A stretch of DNA of 8,995 nt, from the NCBI GenBank assembly GCA_035345895.1, contig DAORDI010000243.1:1-8995 (forward strand), given 5' to 3'. Both the position numbers and the translations under genes were made by a program. The DNA comes from DAORDI01 sp035345895. GTDB taxonomy: Bacteria; Spirochaetota; Leptospiria; Leptospirales; Leptospiraceae. Each line of letters begins with the position of its first letter. The first letter of the stretch is position 1. The notes beneath the pieces are model-generated. The model did not search any database. It was not told where the DNA came from and saw nothing but the letters and a program-made list of their open reading frames with translations. Below, one piece after another: positions 1 through 5,531 of this stretch.

Positions 1-105
1 ACCAGTTCTGCTGTTCTGTCCTTCAGAGAAGTCAATGTGAATGCTGCCATTGAAAAAATCCTTTGGAAAATCCGCTCCCAGTTCAGGCAAATTTATCTTG
101 ACTGA
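1..105 (+). CDS. possible 3' end of an unidentified gene (partial)
   Basis: Frame 1 is open from the window edge to a TGA at 103-105, giving 34 residues that end in QFRQIYLD. The last 25 residues could form an amphipathic helix (AAIEKILWKIRSQF). I recognise no family. An open frame of 35 codons is not rare by chance, so the call rests on plausible codon use and position. If real, it is the C-terminus of a plus-strand gene lying just upstream of the Uma2-family gene. Confidence 0.3.
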   Translation, partial: TSSAVLSFREVNVNAAIEKILWKIRSQFRQIYLD

Positions 106-131
106 TTCAATCCGTGAATTATCTTTTCACT

Positions 132-680
132 ATGTCTGCGGTTCTGGAAAAATCTATTCCACCTCAAATTCTGTTTTCAGTAGAAATGTACCACACTATG
201 TATGAACAGGGCCTGATTCCGGAAAAATCTGAACTGATAGAAGGAGTCGTATACTCTAAAATGACCAAAAATCCGATTCATTCTGATACTGTTTCAAAAA
301 TTTTAATCCTTTTGATTCGATCCCACTCCGGAAAGTACAGAATCCTTTCTGAAAATCCAATTTCCCTTCAGAACTCGGAACCGGAACCGGATATTGCAGT
401 GGTTGCAGAAGGGGATTATTCCAAGGAACATCCGAAGAAAGCCCTCCTGGTAATTGAGGTATCCAATACCACATTGAACTTTGACAGAAAAAAAGCCTCG
501 GTATATGCCAAAGGGAATATTCCTGAATTTCTCATTATCAACCTGATCGACTATAAAGTTGAAATTTACCGTTCTCCCAAAGAAGGGATTTATACAGAAA
601 TTAAAATTCTCTCTAAAGAAGAGATATTCACTTCAATATCCGTGGAAGGACTTCAGTTTTCTCTGTCTGATTTTATCTAA
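132..680 (+). CDS. Uma2-family (DUF820) putative endonuclease-fold protein
   Basis: The product is about 182 residues and matches the Uma2/DUF820 family, which has a PD-(D/E)xK nuclease-like fold and is common in cyanobacteria, Chloroflexi and Leptospira. Visible family landmarks, in order, are an acidic-glycine segment (ELIEGVVYSKM), EPDIAVV carrying the first metal-binding Asp, LLVIEVSNTT carrying the next acidic residue, D-x-x-x-K in NFDRKKASVYAKG, and IPEFLIINL. The putative active-site residues are therefore present. A GTG at 114 would add six residues. The ATG at 132 (MSAVLEK) is preferred because family members usually begin this way, but neither start has a good Shine-Dalgarno sequence. 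The cellular role of Uma2 proteins is poorly known and no partner gene is visible. It faces the hypothetical gene at 734-1033 tail to tail, and no terminator hairpin is visible between them. Confidence 0.85.
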   Translation: MSAVLEKSIPPQILFSVEMYHTMYEQGLIPEKSELIEGVVYSKMTKNPIHSDTVSKILILLIRSHSGKYRILSENPISLQNSEPEPDIAVVAEGDYSKEHPKKALLVIEVSNTTLNFDRKKASVYAKGNIPEFLIINLIDYKVEIYRSPKEGIYTEIKILSKEEIFTSISVEGLQFSLSDFI

Positions 681-733
681 TATATTTTTGTAAATACAGT
701 TTCCTGATTCCATTTTCTGTCTGTGTACGGTGT

Positions 734-1033
734 TCATTTCCAGGGATATTTTTCATCTCTGAAGACTGCAGAATATTCCTCATAGGTCAGTTCAATCCCG
801 TCTTTTGAGAGGGAAAACTGATAGTTTTTTCTGTCGCCGTTTGAGTATATATTCACTATATTCCTGTCCTGAGTATATGTCCCATCATCAATTTCATCGC
901 TTCCCGGCCAGACGAGTTCTACAGTGCCGTCATTTCTGAATGTGATCTGTCCAGCCTCACCGGACCCTTCACACTCAGGATCGAATTCAGCATCTTCCGG
1001 GTTCCCTACAAAAGTTCTTCCTTTTACATCCAT
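734..1033 (-). CDS. small hypothetical protein, probably beta-rich
   Basis: This is a 99-residue protein beginning MDVKGRTF, with no signal peptide or membrane segment. The middle and C-terminal parts alternate short hydrophobic strands with DG/NG turns (QITFRNDGTVELVW, GTYTQDRNIVNIY, YQFSLSKDG, AVFRDE). This resembles small lipocalin-like or META-like beta sheets, but I cannot name a family. The reading frame extends upstream to an ATG at 1060 (nine more residues, MLKMEELKS). The ATG at 1033 is preferred because GGAGGAA lies 9-11 nt before it, inside the longer version. The other two ATGs have no ribosome-binding site. The protein is acidic in its first third (GNPEDAEFDPECEGSGE). Its function is unknown. 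Confidence 0.6.
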   Translation of the reverse strand: MDVKGRTFVGNPEDAEFDPECEGSGEAGQITFRNDGTVELVWPGSDEIDDGTYTQDRNIVNIYSNGDRKNYQFSLSKDGIELTYEEYSAVFRDEKYPWK

Positions 1034-1042
1034 AGATTTTAA

Positions 1043-1049
1043 TTCCTCC
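1043..1049 (-). promoter_or_regulatory. ribosome-binding site deciding the start of the 734-1033 gene
   Basis: On the minus strand GGAGGAA occupies 1049 to 1043, about nine nt before the ATG at 1033. It overlaps codons of the longer ORF and argues for the shorter protein. Confidence 0.5.
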
Positions 1050-1060
1050 ATTTTGAGCAT

Positions 1061-1341
1061 TCATCATCAAATTCATAATCCGACTTACAACTTCGAATAC
1101 AGGCGGCCCAGACAAGTGCCGGACGTTTTTTAAGCACCTAAGCCATACCTTTACTTTCCTATAAAAGTCAGAATGTATACCAATGTCTCATTTGCATAAG
1201 GTAGGAGAATAATTCAAAAAGGAAATAATTTTTCATCAGACAGTGGATTTTTATGCCGAAATCGAATAGACATTCTGAATTGAGGCTGTGCAAAAGCAAA
1301 GAAAAAAGGGATATGGCGGGAATCTGCAATTATTATGAAAT
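1061..1341. other. intergenic region without a convincing gene
   Basis: This stretch lies between the start of the minus-strand hypothetical gene and the stop of pth. It is AT-rich and holds no recognisable RNA gene, strong promoter or terminator hairpin. A 30-codon plus-strand ORF (1253-1345, MPKSNRHSE...) lacks a good ribosome-binding site and runs into the end of pth. Poly-T tracts follow pth on the minus strand without a stem. The transcription end of the pth operon is therefore not identified. Confidence 0.5.
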
Positions 1342-1902
1342 CTAGAGTTTATATTTCTCGATGACTTCGTCTATATCTCCGATGCTGATCGAACGGATTG
1401 CTGCTTCTGCATCATTGATAATATCAATCAGCTCCAGGTTTTCGAGAGGAAGAAAATCTTCTCTGAGGAAAGAATCTTTTCCTTTTTTCATATTCCCGTT
1501 TCTGATCCCGATTCGTATGCGGATGAATTTTGCAGAACGAAGTGATGCAACAATGGAAGCGACGCCTTTATGGTTTTCAGTATCACTTCCGCGTTCCACT
1601 ACAATCTGACCCAGATTCAAATCCAGATCTTCATGAATCACTACAACATCGTCTACTTTAATTTTCAGAAAGGAAGCTATGTACAGAACTGACTCGCCGG
1701 AAAGATCACTGAAAGTCTGAGGCTTCAGGAGTACAACCTCATCTCCTTCGAAATCTCCCCGGCCAATCAGGGATTTTTTCTTTTTGGTCTTAATTTCAAT
1801 GCCAATATTGTTCGCGATTACATCAATAATCTTGAACCCAATATTGGCCCTGTTGTTGTTGTGTTTGTCTCCAGGGTTACCCAGACCAACTATGAGTTTC
1901 AT
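1342..1902 (-). CDS. pth: peptidyl-tRNA hydrolase family protein with a degenerate active site
   Basis: The product has 186 residues, close to the usual Pth length of about 190. It has the family N-terminus KLIVGLGNPG, plus LLKPQTFSDLSG, VVVIHEDLDLNLG and the IRIRIGIRNG segment. Pth normally frees tRNA from peptidyl-tRNA released by stalled ribosomes. Several residues that define catalysis and substrate binding in E. coli Pth are changed here. The catalytic His20 in RHNxG is Ala19 (NRANIGF). Asn68 in TFMN is Asp66 (TFSD). Asp93 in HDELD is Glu91 (HEDLD). Asn114 in GGHNG is Lys112 (ENHKG), and the preceding Gly-rich loop is lost. Asn10 is kept as Asn9. The ATG at 1902 follows GAAAGGG and lies 32 nt after rplY, as last gene of the operon. 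Family membership is secure. Enzymatic activity is doubtful by inference. Confidence 0.85.
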   Translation of the reverse strand: MKLIVGLGNPGDKHNNNRANIGFKIIDVIANNIGIEIKTKKKKSLIGRGDFEGDEVVLLKPQTFSDLSGESVLYIASFLKIKVDDVVVIHEDLDLNLGQIVVERGSDTENHKGVASIVASLRSAKFIRIRIGIRNGNMKKGKDSFLREDFLPLENLELIDIINDAEAAIRSISIGDIDEVIEKYKL

Positions 1903-1934
1903 ACTTGGATTGACCCTTTCGTTATATCAAAAAA

Positions 1935-2615
1935 TTACTTCTTTTTCGCTGCAGGAGCTTTGTCAGCACCGGCCGCCGGTTTTGCAGGAGCGGCTGCTTT
2001 TCCTTTTCCGCCTTTAGCATCCTTTTCAGTAGCTTTCTCACTTCTTTCTGCAGCGAGAATAGCTTTTGTCTTATTGACAGAAGTAACAATTGGATTTCCG
2101 TTCATCAGAATTTCCCAGCTCTTAGGAGTAGGAAGATCACTGATTTTTATGCTCTGCCCAATTTCCAGATTTGTTACATCCAGAACTAAAAGATCTTTCA
2201 GATCTTCAGGAGCTGATTTCACTTTAATCTCATGAATCACATGCACAAACTGACCGCCGGCTTTTGAACCTTTTGCAGTTCCGGTTGTAATGATCCCGAT
2301 CTTTGCAATGATTTTCTTTCCTGGAGTCACTTTGTAAAAATCAATATGCCTTACCTGATTGGTTGCAGGAAATCTCTGAATATCCTTTACAAATACTTCA
2401 GAAGATTCTCCATTCTCCATTTCCAATTTGATTAGAGTTGCAGGACGGATTCCTGAACTCAGGATTTTATTCATTTCTGATTCAGAAACAGAACCGGATA
2501 CTGCTTTTCCGTTTGCGATAATATTTACAGGAATCAGGCCTTTGGCTCTCAGACGATTGTTTTCGTTTTTTCCTGTTTCATTTCTTTGGGCTACTTTCAG
2601 CACTAAATTGCTCAT
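1935..2615 (-). CDS. rplY: 50S ribosomal protein L25 / general stress protein Ctc
   Basis: This 226-residue protein is the long, two-domain (TL5/Ctc) form of L25, which binds 5S rRNA in the large ribosomal subunit. Residues about 4-95 form the L25 domain (KVAQRNETGKNENNRLRAKG at the start, RHIDFYKV at the end). Residues about 100-190 form the C-terminal CTC beta domain (INxAPEDL-like SAPEDLKDLLVLDV, EIGQSIKISDLP). Residues 192-226 are a disordered Lys/Ala/Pro tail (GKGKAAAPAKPAAG) ending in KKK, typical of basic ribosomal extensions. The ATG at 2615 is preceded by AAAGGAAG at a good distance. The gene lies 23 nt after prs and 32 nt before pth, the same order as prs-ctc-spoVC in Bacillus. Confidence 0.95.
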   Translation of the reverse strand: MSNLVLKVAQRNETGKNENNRLRAKGLIPVNIIANGKAVSGSVSESEMNKILSSGIRPATLIKLEMENGESSEVFVKDIQRFPATNQVRHIDFYKVTPGKKIIAKIGIITTGTAKGSKAGGQFVHVIHEIKVKSAPEDLKDLLVLDVTNLEIGQSIKISDLPTPKSWEILMNGNPIVTSVNKTKAILAAERSEKATEKDAKGGKGKAAAPAKPAAGADKAPAAKKK

Positions 2616-2638
2616 ACTCGGCTTCCTTTGGTATTTAA

Positions 2639-3574
2639 TTATAAAAACAGTGAACTGATGGATTCTTCATTATGAATCCTTTGAATTGCCTTCGCAAAAA
2701 GCGGGGCTACGGAGAGAACAGTAAGATTGTTAATCTTCTTCTCTGAAGGGATATTGATGGAATTGGAAAGTACAATTTCCTTGAAATTAATGCTGTTTAA
2801 GTTGTCCATTGCCTTCCCGGAGAGGACCCCGTGAGTAGCACAGCACATCACAGACTTTGCTCCATTTGCAAGTAGTGCAGATGCAGCCTTGCAGGTAGTG
2901 CCTGCAGTGTCCATCATATCATCCAGAATCAGACAGTTCTTGTTCTGAATGTCTCCAATGATATGCATTACAACAGATTCGTTTGCCTGAGGACGGCGTT
3001 TGTCAATAATTGCAAGACTTGCATTGAGTTTTTTTCCGAGAAACCTTGCTCTTTCAGCACCGCCTGAATCAGGTGAAACAACCACCAGATCCTGAAGGTT
3101 TTTGCTTCCCAGATAATCGTACATGACAGGAGAAAAAAACAGATGGTCTACAGGAATATGAAAAAAGCCCTGAATCTGATCAGCGTGCAGATCCATTGTG
3201 AGCACTCTGTTAGGTCCTGTCACCTGAATCAGATCCGCCACCATTCTGGCACTGATAGGAACTCTCGGTTCCACCTTTCTGTCCTGTCTTCCGTATCCGT
3301 AATAAGGAATGACAGCAGTGATTCTTCTTGCGGAAGCGCGTCTGAGAGCATCTATCATCAGAAGGAGTTCCATCAGATTGTCATTTGCAGGATAACTGAT
3401 GGACTGAACTACAAATACATCCCGTCCGCGAACATTCTCTTCAATCTTGACTGCAATTTCCCCGTCAGAAAATCTTTTGCAGGAGGCCTTGCCCAGTTCT
3501 ATATGCAGATTTTTGCATATATCCTCAGCCAGTGATTTATTGGAGTTCCCTGAAAAAATTGCTAGATCTTTCAT
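2639..3574 (-). CDS. prs: ribose-phosphate pyrophosphokinase (PRPP synthetase)
   Basis: This 311-residue class I PRPP synthetase transfers diphosphate from ATP to ribose 5-phosphate, making PRPP for purine, pyrimidine, histidine, tryptophan and NAD synthesis in the cytoplasm. Visible motifs are FSDGE (36-40), the ATP-binding RQDRK (96-100), DLHADQIQGFF (128-138), VVSPDSGG (165-172), the catalytic-loop DKRRP (191-195) and the PRPP-binding loop DDMMDTAGT (218-226; Met replaces the more common Ile). The length is normal. The open frame extends 27 codons upstream into glmU, but the start at 3574 (MKDLAIFSGN) matches the family and has TAAGG six nt before it. Its ATG lies one nt after the glmU stop, so translation is probably coupled. 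Confidence 0.97.
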   Translation of the reverse strand: MKDLAIFSGNSNKSLAEDICKNLHIELGKASCKRFSDGEIAVKIEENVRGRDVFVVQSISYPANDNLMELLLMIDALRRASARRITAVIPYYGYGRQDRKVEPRVPISARMVADLIQVTGPNRVLTMDLHADQIQGFFHIPVDHLFFSPVMYDYLGSKNLQDLVVVSPDSGGAERARFLGKKLNASLAIIDKRRPQANESVVMHIIGDIQNKNCLILDDMMDTAGTTCKAASALLANGAKSVMCCATHGVLSGKAMDNLNSINFKEIVLSNSINIPSEKKINNLTVLSVAPLFAKAIQRIHNEESISSLFL

Positions 3575-3575
3575 A

Positions 3576-4328
3576 TTATACCTTACCTGACCTGAGGATC
3601 TGCTCCAAATTCGCCAAGTCTTCCGGAGAATTGACTCCCGATGCTTCGACCGCATTTGAAAGTTTCAAAGCCCCTACTTTGCCGTTTGCATCCTTATATA
3701 TTTTTACTAAATCAGGGAGATAGTATTCTCCCTGTGCATTATTGCTTTTTACAAGCTTCAAATCCTTGTACACTGCAGAAGAATTAAAAATGTAAGTTCC
3801 TGTATTCACTTCTTTGACAGACTTTTCCTCTGCATTTGCATCCTTCTCTTCCACGATATACTGCAGCTCGGACTTTGCATTTCGAATCAGTCTTCCATAT
3901 CCTGTCGGATTTTCCATTGTGGCAGACAGAACGGTCATTACATTTCCCTGGGAAATATGTGTCTGCATCAGATTCTTAAATGTCTTTACAGAGATGAGAG
4001 GCATATCCCCGCAGCAGACCAGAATCTGACCTTTAAAATTATTCAAGTAATCCTCTGTGCATAAAAGAGCATGTCCAGTTCCCAACTGCTCTTTCTGCTC
4101 CGAAAAACGCATTCCGGCATAGTCACTTAAAAGAGAAATCACTGTCTCTTTTTTATATCCGACTACTGTGACAATATCATGAACACCGGCTGCTCTCAAA
4201 TTATCCACCACATGACGGATAAGAGGCTTTCCGGAAAGATAGGCTGCTACTTTGGGAAGTTCTGACTTCATTCTAGTGCCTTTGCCGGCAGCAAGAACTA
4301 CAGCACAGATTTGAGAATTGCTTTGCAT
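3576..4328 (-). CDS. glmU: UDP-GlcNAc pyrophosphorylase, GlmU N-terminal domain only
   Basis: The protein is 250 residues, against about 450 for bifunctional GlmU. The uridylyltransferase domain is complete: LAAGKGTRMKSELPK (12-26), QLGTGHAL (81-88), the metal-binding GD in CCGDMPL (108-109), GYGR (143-146), VEEKDA (159-164), NTG (176-178) and GVNSPEDL (231-238). It should join UTP and GlcNAc-1-phosphate to form UDP-GlcNAc for peptidoglycan and lipopolysaccharide. The left-handed beta-helix domain that acetylates GlcN-1-phosphate is absent, and prs starts one nt after the stop, so no fragment of it remains here. The acetyltransferase step must be supplied elsewhere. The ATG at 4328 follows GGATAGG and lies 21 nt downstream of tRNA-Gln. 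A sugar-nucleotidyltransferase for another sugar is possible but the motifs favour GlmU. Confidence 0.9.
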   Translation of the reverse strand: MQSNSQICAVVLAAGKGTRMKSELPKVAAYLSGKPLIRHVVDNLRAAGVHDIVTVVGYKKETVISLLSDYAGMRFSEQKEQLGTGHALLCTEDYLNNFKGQILVCCGDMPLISVKTFKNLMQTHISQGNVMTVLSATMENPTGYGRLIRNAKSELQYIVEEKDANAEEKSVKEVNTGTYIFNSSAVYKDLKLVKSNNAQGEYYLPDLVKIYKDANGKVGALKLSNAVEASGVNSPEDLANLEQILRSGKV

Positions 4329-4349
4329 GAAACCTATCCGTTTGAGTAA

Positions 4350-4425
<76 letters not shown>

Positions 4426-4427
4426 AT

Positions 4428-5318
4428 TTACAGTACATAGAATGAAATAAACTGAATTTCAGGAAATCTTCCCTTTAACGAACTCAGATCAGGCTTCTGC
4501 TTATCCCAGAAGGAATACACACAAGCTCCAGTCCCTGTCATCAAGGTAAAAACCGCTCCTGAATCATAAAAACACTGCTTCAGCTCCTGCAATATTGGAT
4601 GCAGTTGAAAAGCATAGTTTTCAAATTCATTCAAAAACTGTTCTCTGAAAAAAGACAAATTACCCTGATTTAACTGAGTAATATCACCCTCATTCAGTAT
4701 TTTCCATGATTTTGAAGGCAGGGTTTTTAGTAAATCTTTTTTCAAGCTTATGAACGATTCTTTTGTAGGAATTGAAAATTTTGGAACTGCCAGAAGTCCC
4801 TGATTAGGAATATGAAGATCCAGAGGCTCACAGATTTCCCCGATTCCTCGTACGATGCAGTTTTTATCATATAAAAAGAATGGAACATCCGCACCGATTG
4901 AACCTGCAAACTGCAGGAACTCCTTGTCCGGATTCTTCATTCTTTCAGGAAATAAATACTTGAGCAGAGCCGCCGCATTGGAACTGCCTCCCCCGAGCCC
5001 TCCTCCTGTAGGAATTCTTTTAGTCAGACGGATATGAACACCTTTTTCTATTTCCTTAAGTGTCTTTGCCTTCTGAAAAGCTTTATAGAGAATGTTTTTC
5101 GTGAAGTCTCCTTTTTCAGAAACCAGTTCAAAATCCTCCTTCTGCGGAGAGTTCAACAGAGAAACTGTTTCCAGACGGATCTCACCGGAATCATTTTCAA
5201 AAAATTCCAGATCATCTCCGAAACTCAGTTTCAGAAAAATGGAATCCAGTTCGTGATACCCGTCTTCTCTTTTTCCAAGAATATTCAGGTACAGATTGAT
5301 TTTTGCAGGAGAAAACAT
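4428..5318 (-). CDS. ispE: 4-(cytidine 5'-diphospho)-2-C-methyl-D-erythritol kinase
   Basis: This GHMP-family kinase phosphorylates CDP-methylerythritol in the non-mevalonate (MEP) route to isopentenyl diphosphate. With the start at 5318 it has 296 residues, a normal length. The N-terminus FSPAKINLYLNI holds the active-site Lys (K6). REDGYHEL follows. The ATP-binding loop is PTGGGLGGGSSNAA (about 103-116). SIGADVPFF carries the catalytic Asp (about D144), and the C-terminal GHMP motif is MTGTGACVYSF (about 260-270). The frame continues upstream to a TTG at 5357 without a good ribosome-binding site. The ATG at 5318 also lacks a clear one but fits the family start. It is the first gene of the operon and diverges from the MORN genes. 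Confidence 0.93.
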   Translation of the reverse strand: MFSPAKINLYLNILGKREDGYHELDSIFLKLSFGDDLEFFENDSGEIRLETVSLLNSPQKEDFELVSEKGDFTKNILYKAFQKAKTLKEIEKGVHIRLTKRIPTGGGLGGGSSNAAALLKYLFPERMKNPDKEFLQFAGSIGADVPFFLYDKNCIVRGIGEICEPLDLHIPNQGLLAVPKFSIPTKESFISLKKDLLKTLPSKSWKILNEGDITQLNQGNLSFFREQFLNEFENYAFQLHPILQELKQCFYDSGAVFTLMTGTGACVYSFWDKQKPDLSSLKGRFPEIQFISFYVL

Positions 5319-5450
5319 ACTGTATTTCAGAAGCTCTGCAGATGTCCTCAAGGACAAGAAGAATCAGTAAAAGGACAGTAAAAAATCGAAAGAGCTGCAG
5401 GGAATGCACTGTCTCCGTAATTCAGGCGAGCCGTGAAGCGGATCAGGCAG

Positions 5451-5483
5451 TCACTTACGCAGAAGAACCGCAAGCCAATTCAT
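5451..5483 (-). CDS. possible leader mini-ORF (10 codons)
   Basis: On the minus strand ATG at 5483 opens a 10-residue frame, MNWLAVLLRK, ending with TGA at 5451. It is preceded by a consensus AAGGAG (5496-5491) at a spacing of seven nt, a better initiation site than that of ispE itself. It lies about 130 nt upstream of ispE in the same direction, where a leader peptide would sit. It has no run of a single regulatory amino acid and no obvious attenuator. It may equally be chance, because its Shine-Dalgarno sequence is one arm of the palindrome at 5494-5508. Confidence 0.25.
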   Translation of the reverse strand: MNWLAVLLRK

Positions 5484-5490
5484 TAAAAAT

Positions 5491-5513
5491 CTCCTTGTCT
5501 CAGACAAGCGGAG
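5491..5513. promoter_or_regulatory. palindrome (operator or stem-loop) upstream of the MORN operon
   Basis: CTTGTCTCAGACAAG at 5494-5508 is a perfect 7-1-7 inverted repeat. CTCC (5491-5494) and GGAG (5510-5513) extend the symmetry. On the plus strand GGAGGG (5510-5515) is Shine-Dalgarno-like but lies 16 nt before the MORN ATG. On the minus strand the mirrored arm gives AAGGAG before the mini-ORF. It could be a DNA-binding site for a dimeric regulator, or an RNA stem (CTTGTC, loop TCA, GACAAG) that hides the plus-strand site. Confidence 0.4.
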
Positions 5514-5531
5514 GGTCTAATTTGTAAACCG

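Larger units (their letters stand above)
5319..5531. other. divergent control region between ispE and the MORN operon
   Basis: These 213 bases separate two divergently transcribed operons and should hold both promoters, but I see no convincing -35/-10 pair on either strand. Visible elements are a palindrome at 5494-5508, a direct repeat of CAGTAAAA at 5365-5372 and 5376-5383 (11-bp period, one helical turn), and a minus-strand mini-ORF at 5451-5483. Longer overlapping frames on both strands, including one with a hydrophobic leader starting at a GTG at 5409 on the minus strand, run into ispE and look spurious. Confidence 0.5.

Noticed and set aside
1168..1278. Nine-base inverted repeat TCAGAATGT / ACATTCTGA enclosing about 90 nt
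   Set aside because: Too short for the distance to be significant, and no transposase or target duplication is present.
1253..1345. Plus-strand 30-residue ORF (MPKSNRHSE...)
   Set aside because: There is no convincing ribosome-binding site or family, and it overlaps the end of pth on the opposite strand.
3572..3580. TATAAT directly before the prs ATG on the minus strand
   Set aside because: It is formed by the glmU stop codon and the spacer. No -35 element fits, and the tight gene spacing favours read-through from glmU.
5212..5409. Minus-strand ORF with a hydrophobic leader (MHSLQLFRFFTVLLLILLVL)
   Set aside because: It starts at a GTG, runs out of frame through the start of ispE, and becomes a basic, unstructured sequence there. 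The hydrophobic part comes from T-rich DNA.
5303..5527. Plus-strand ORF of 74 codons before the MORN gene
   Set aside because: It overlaps the ispE start in antisense, has no family features, and covers the region where promoters should lie.
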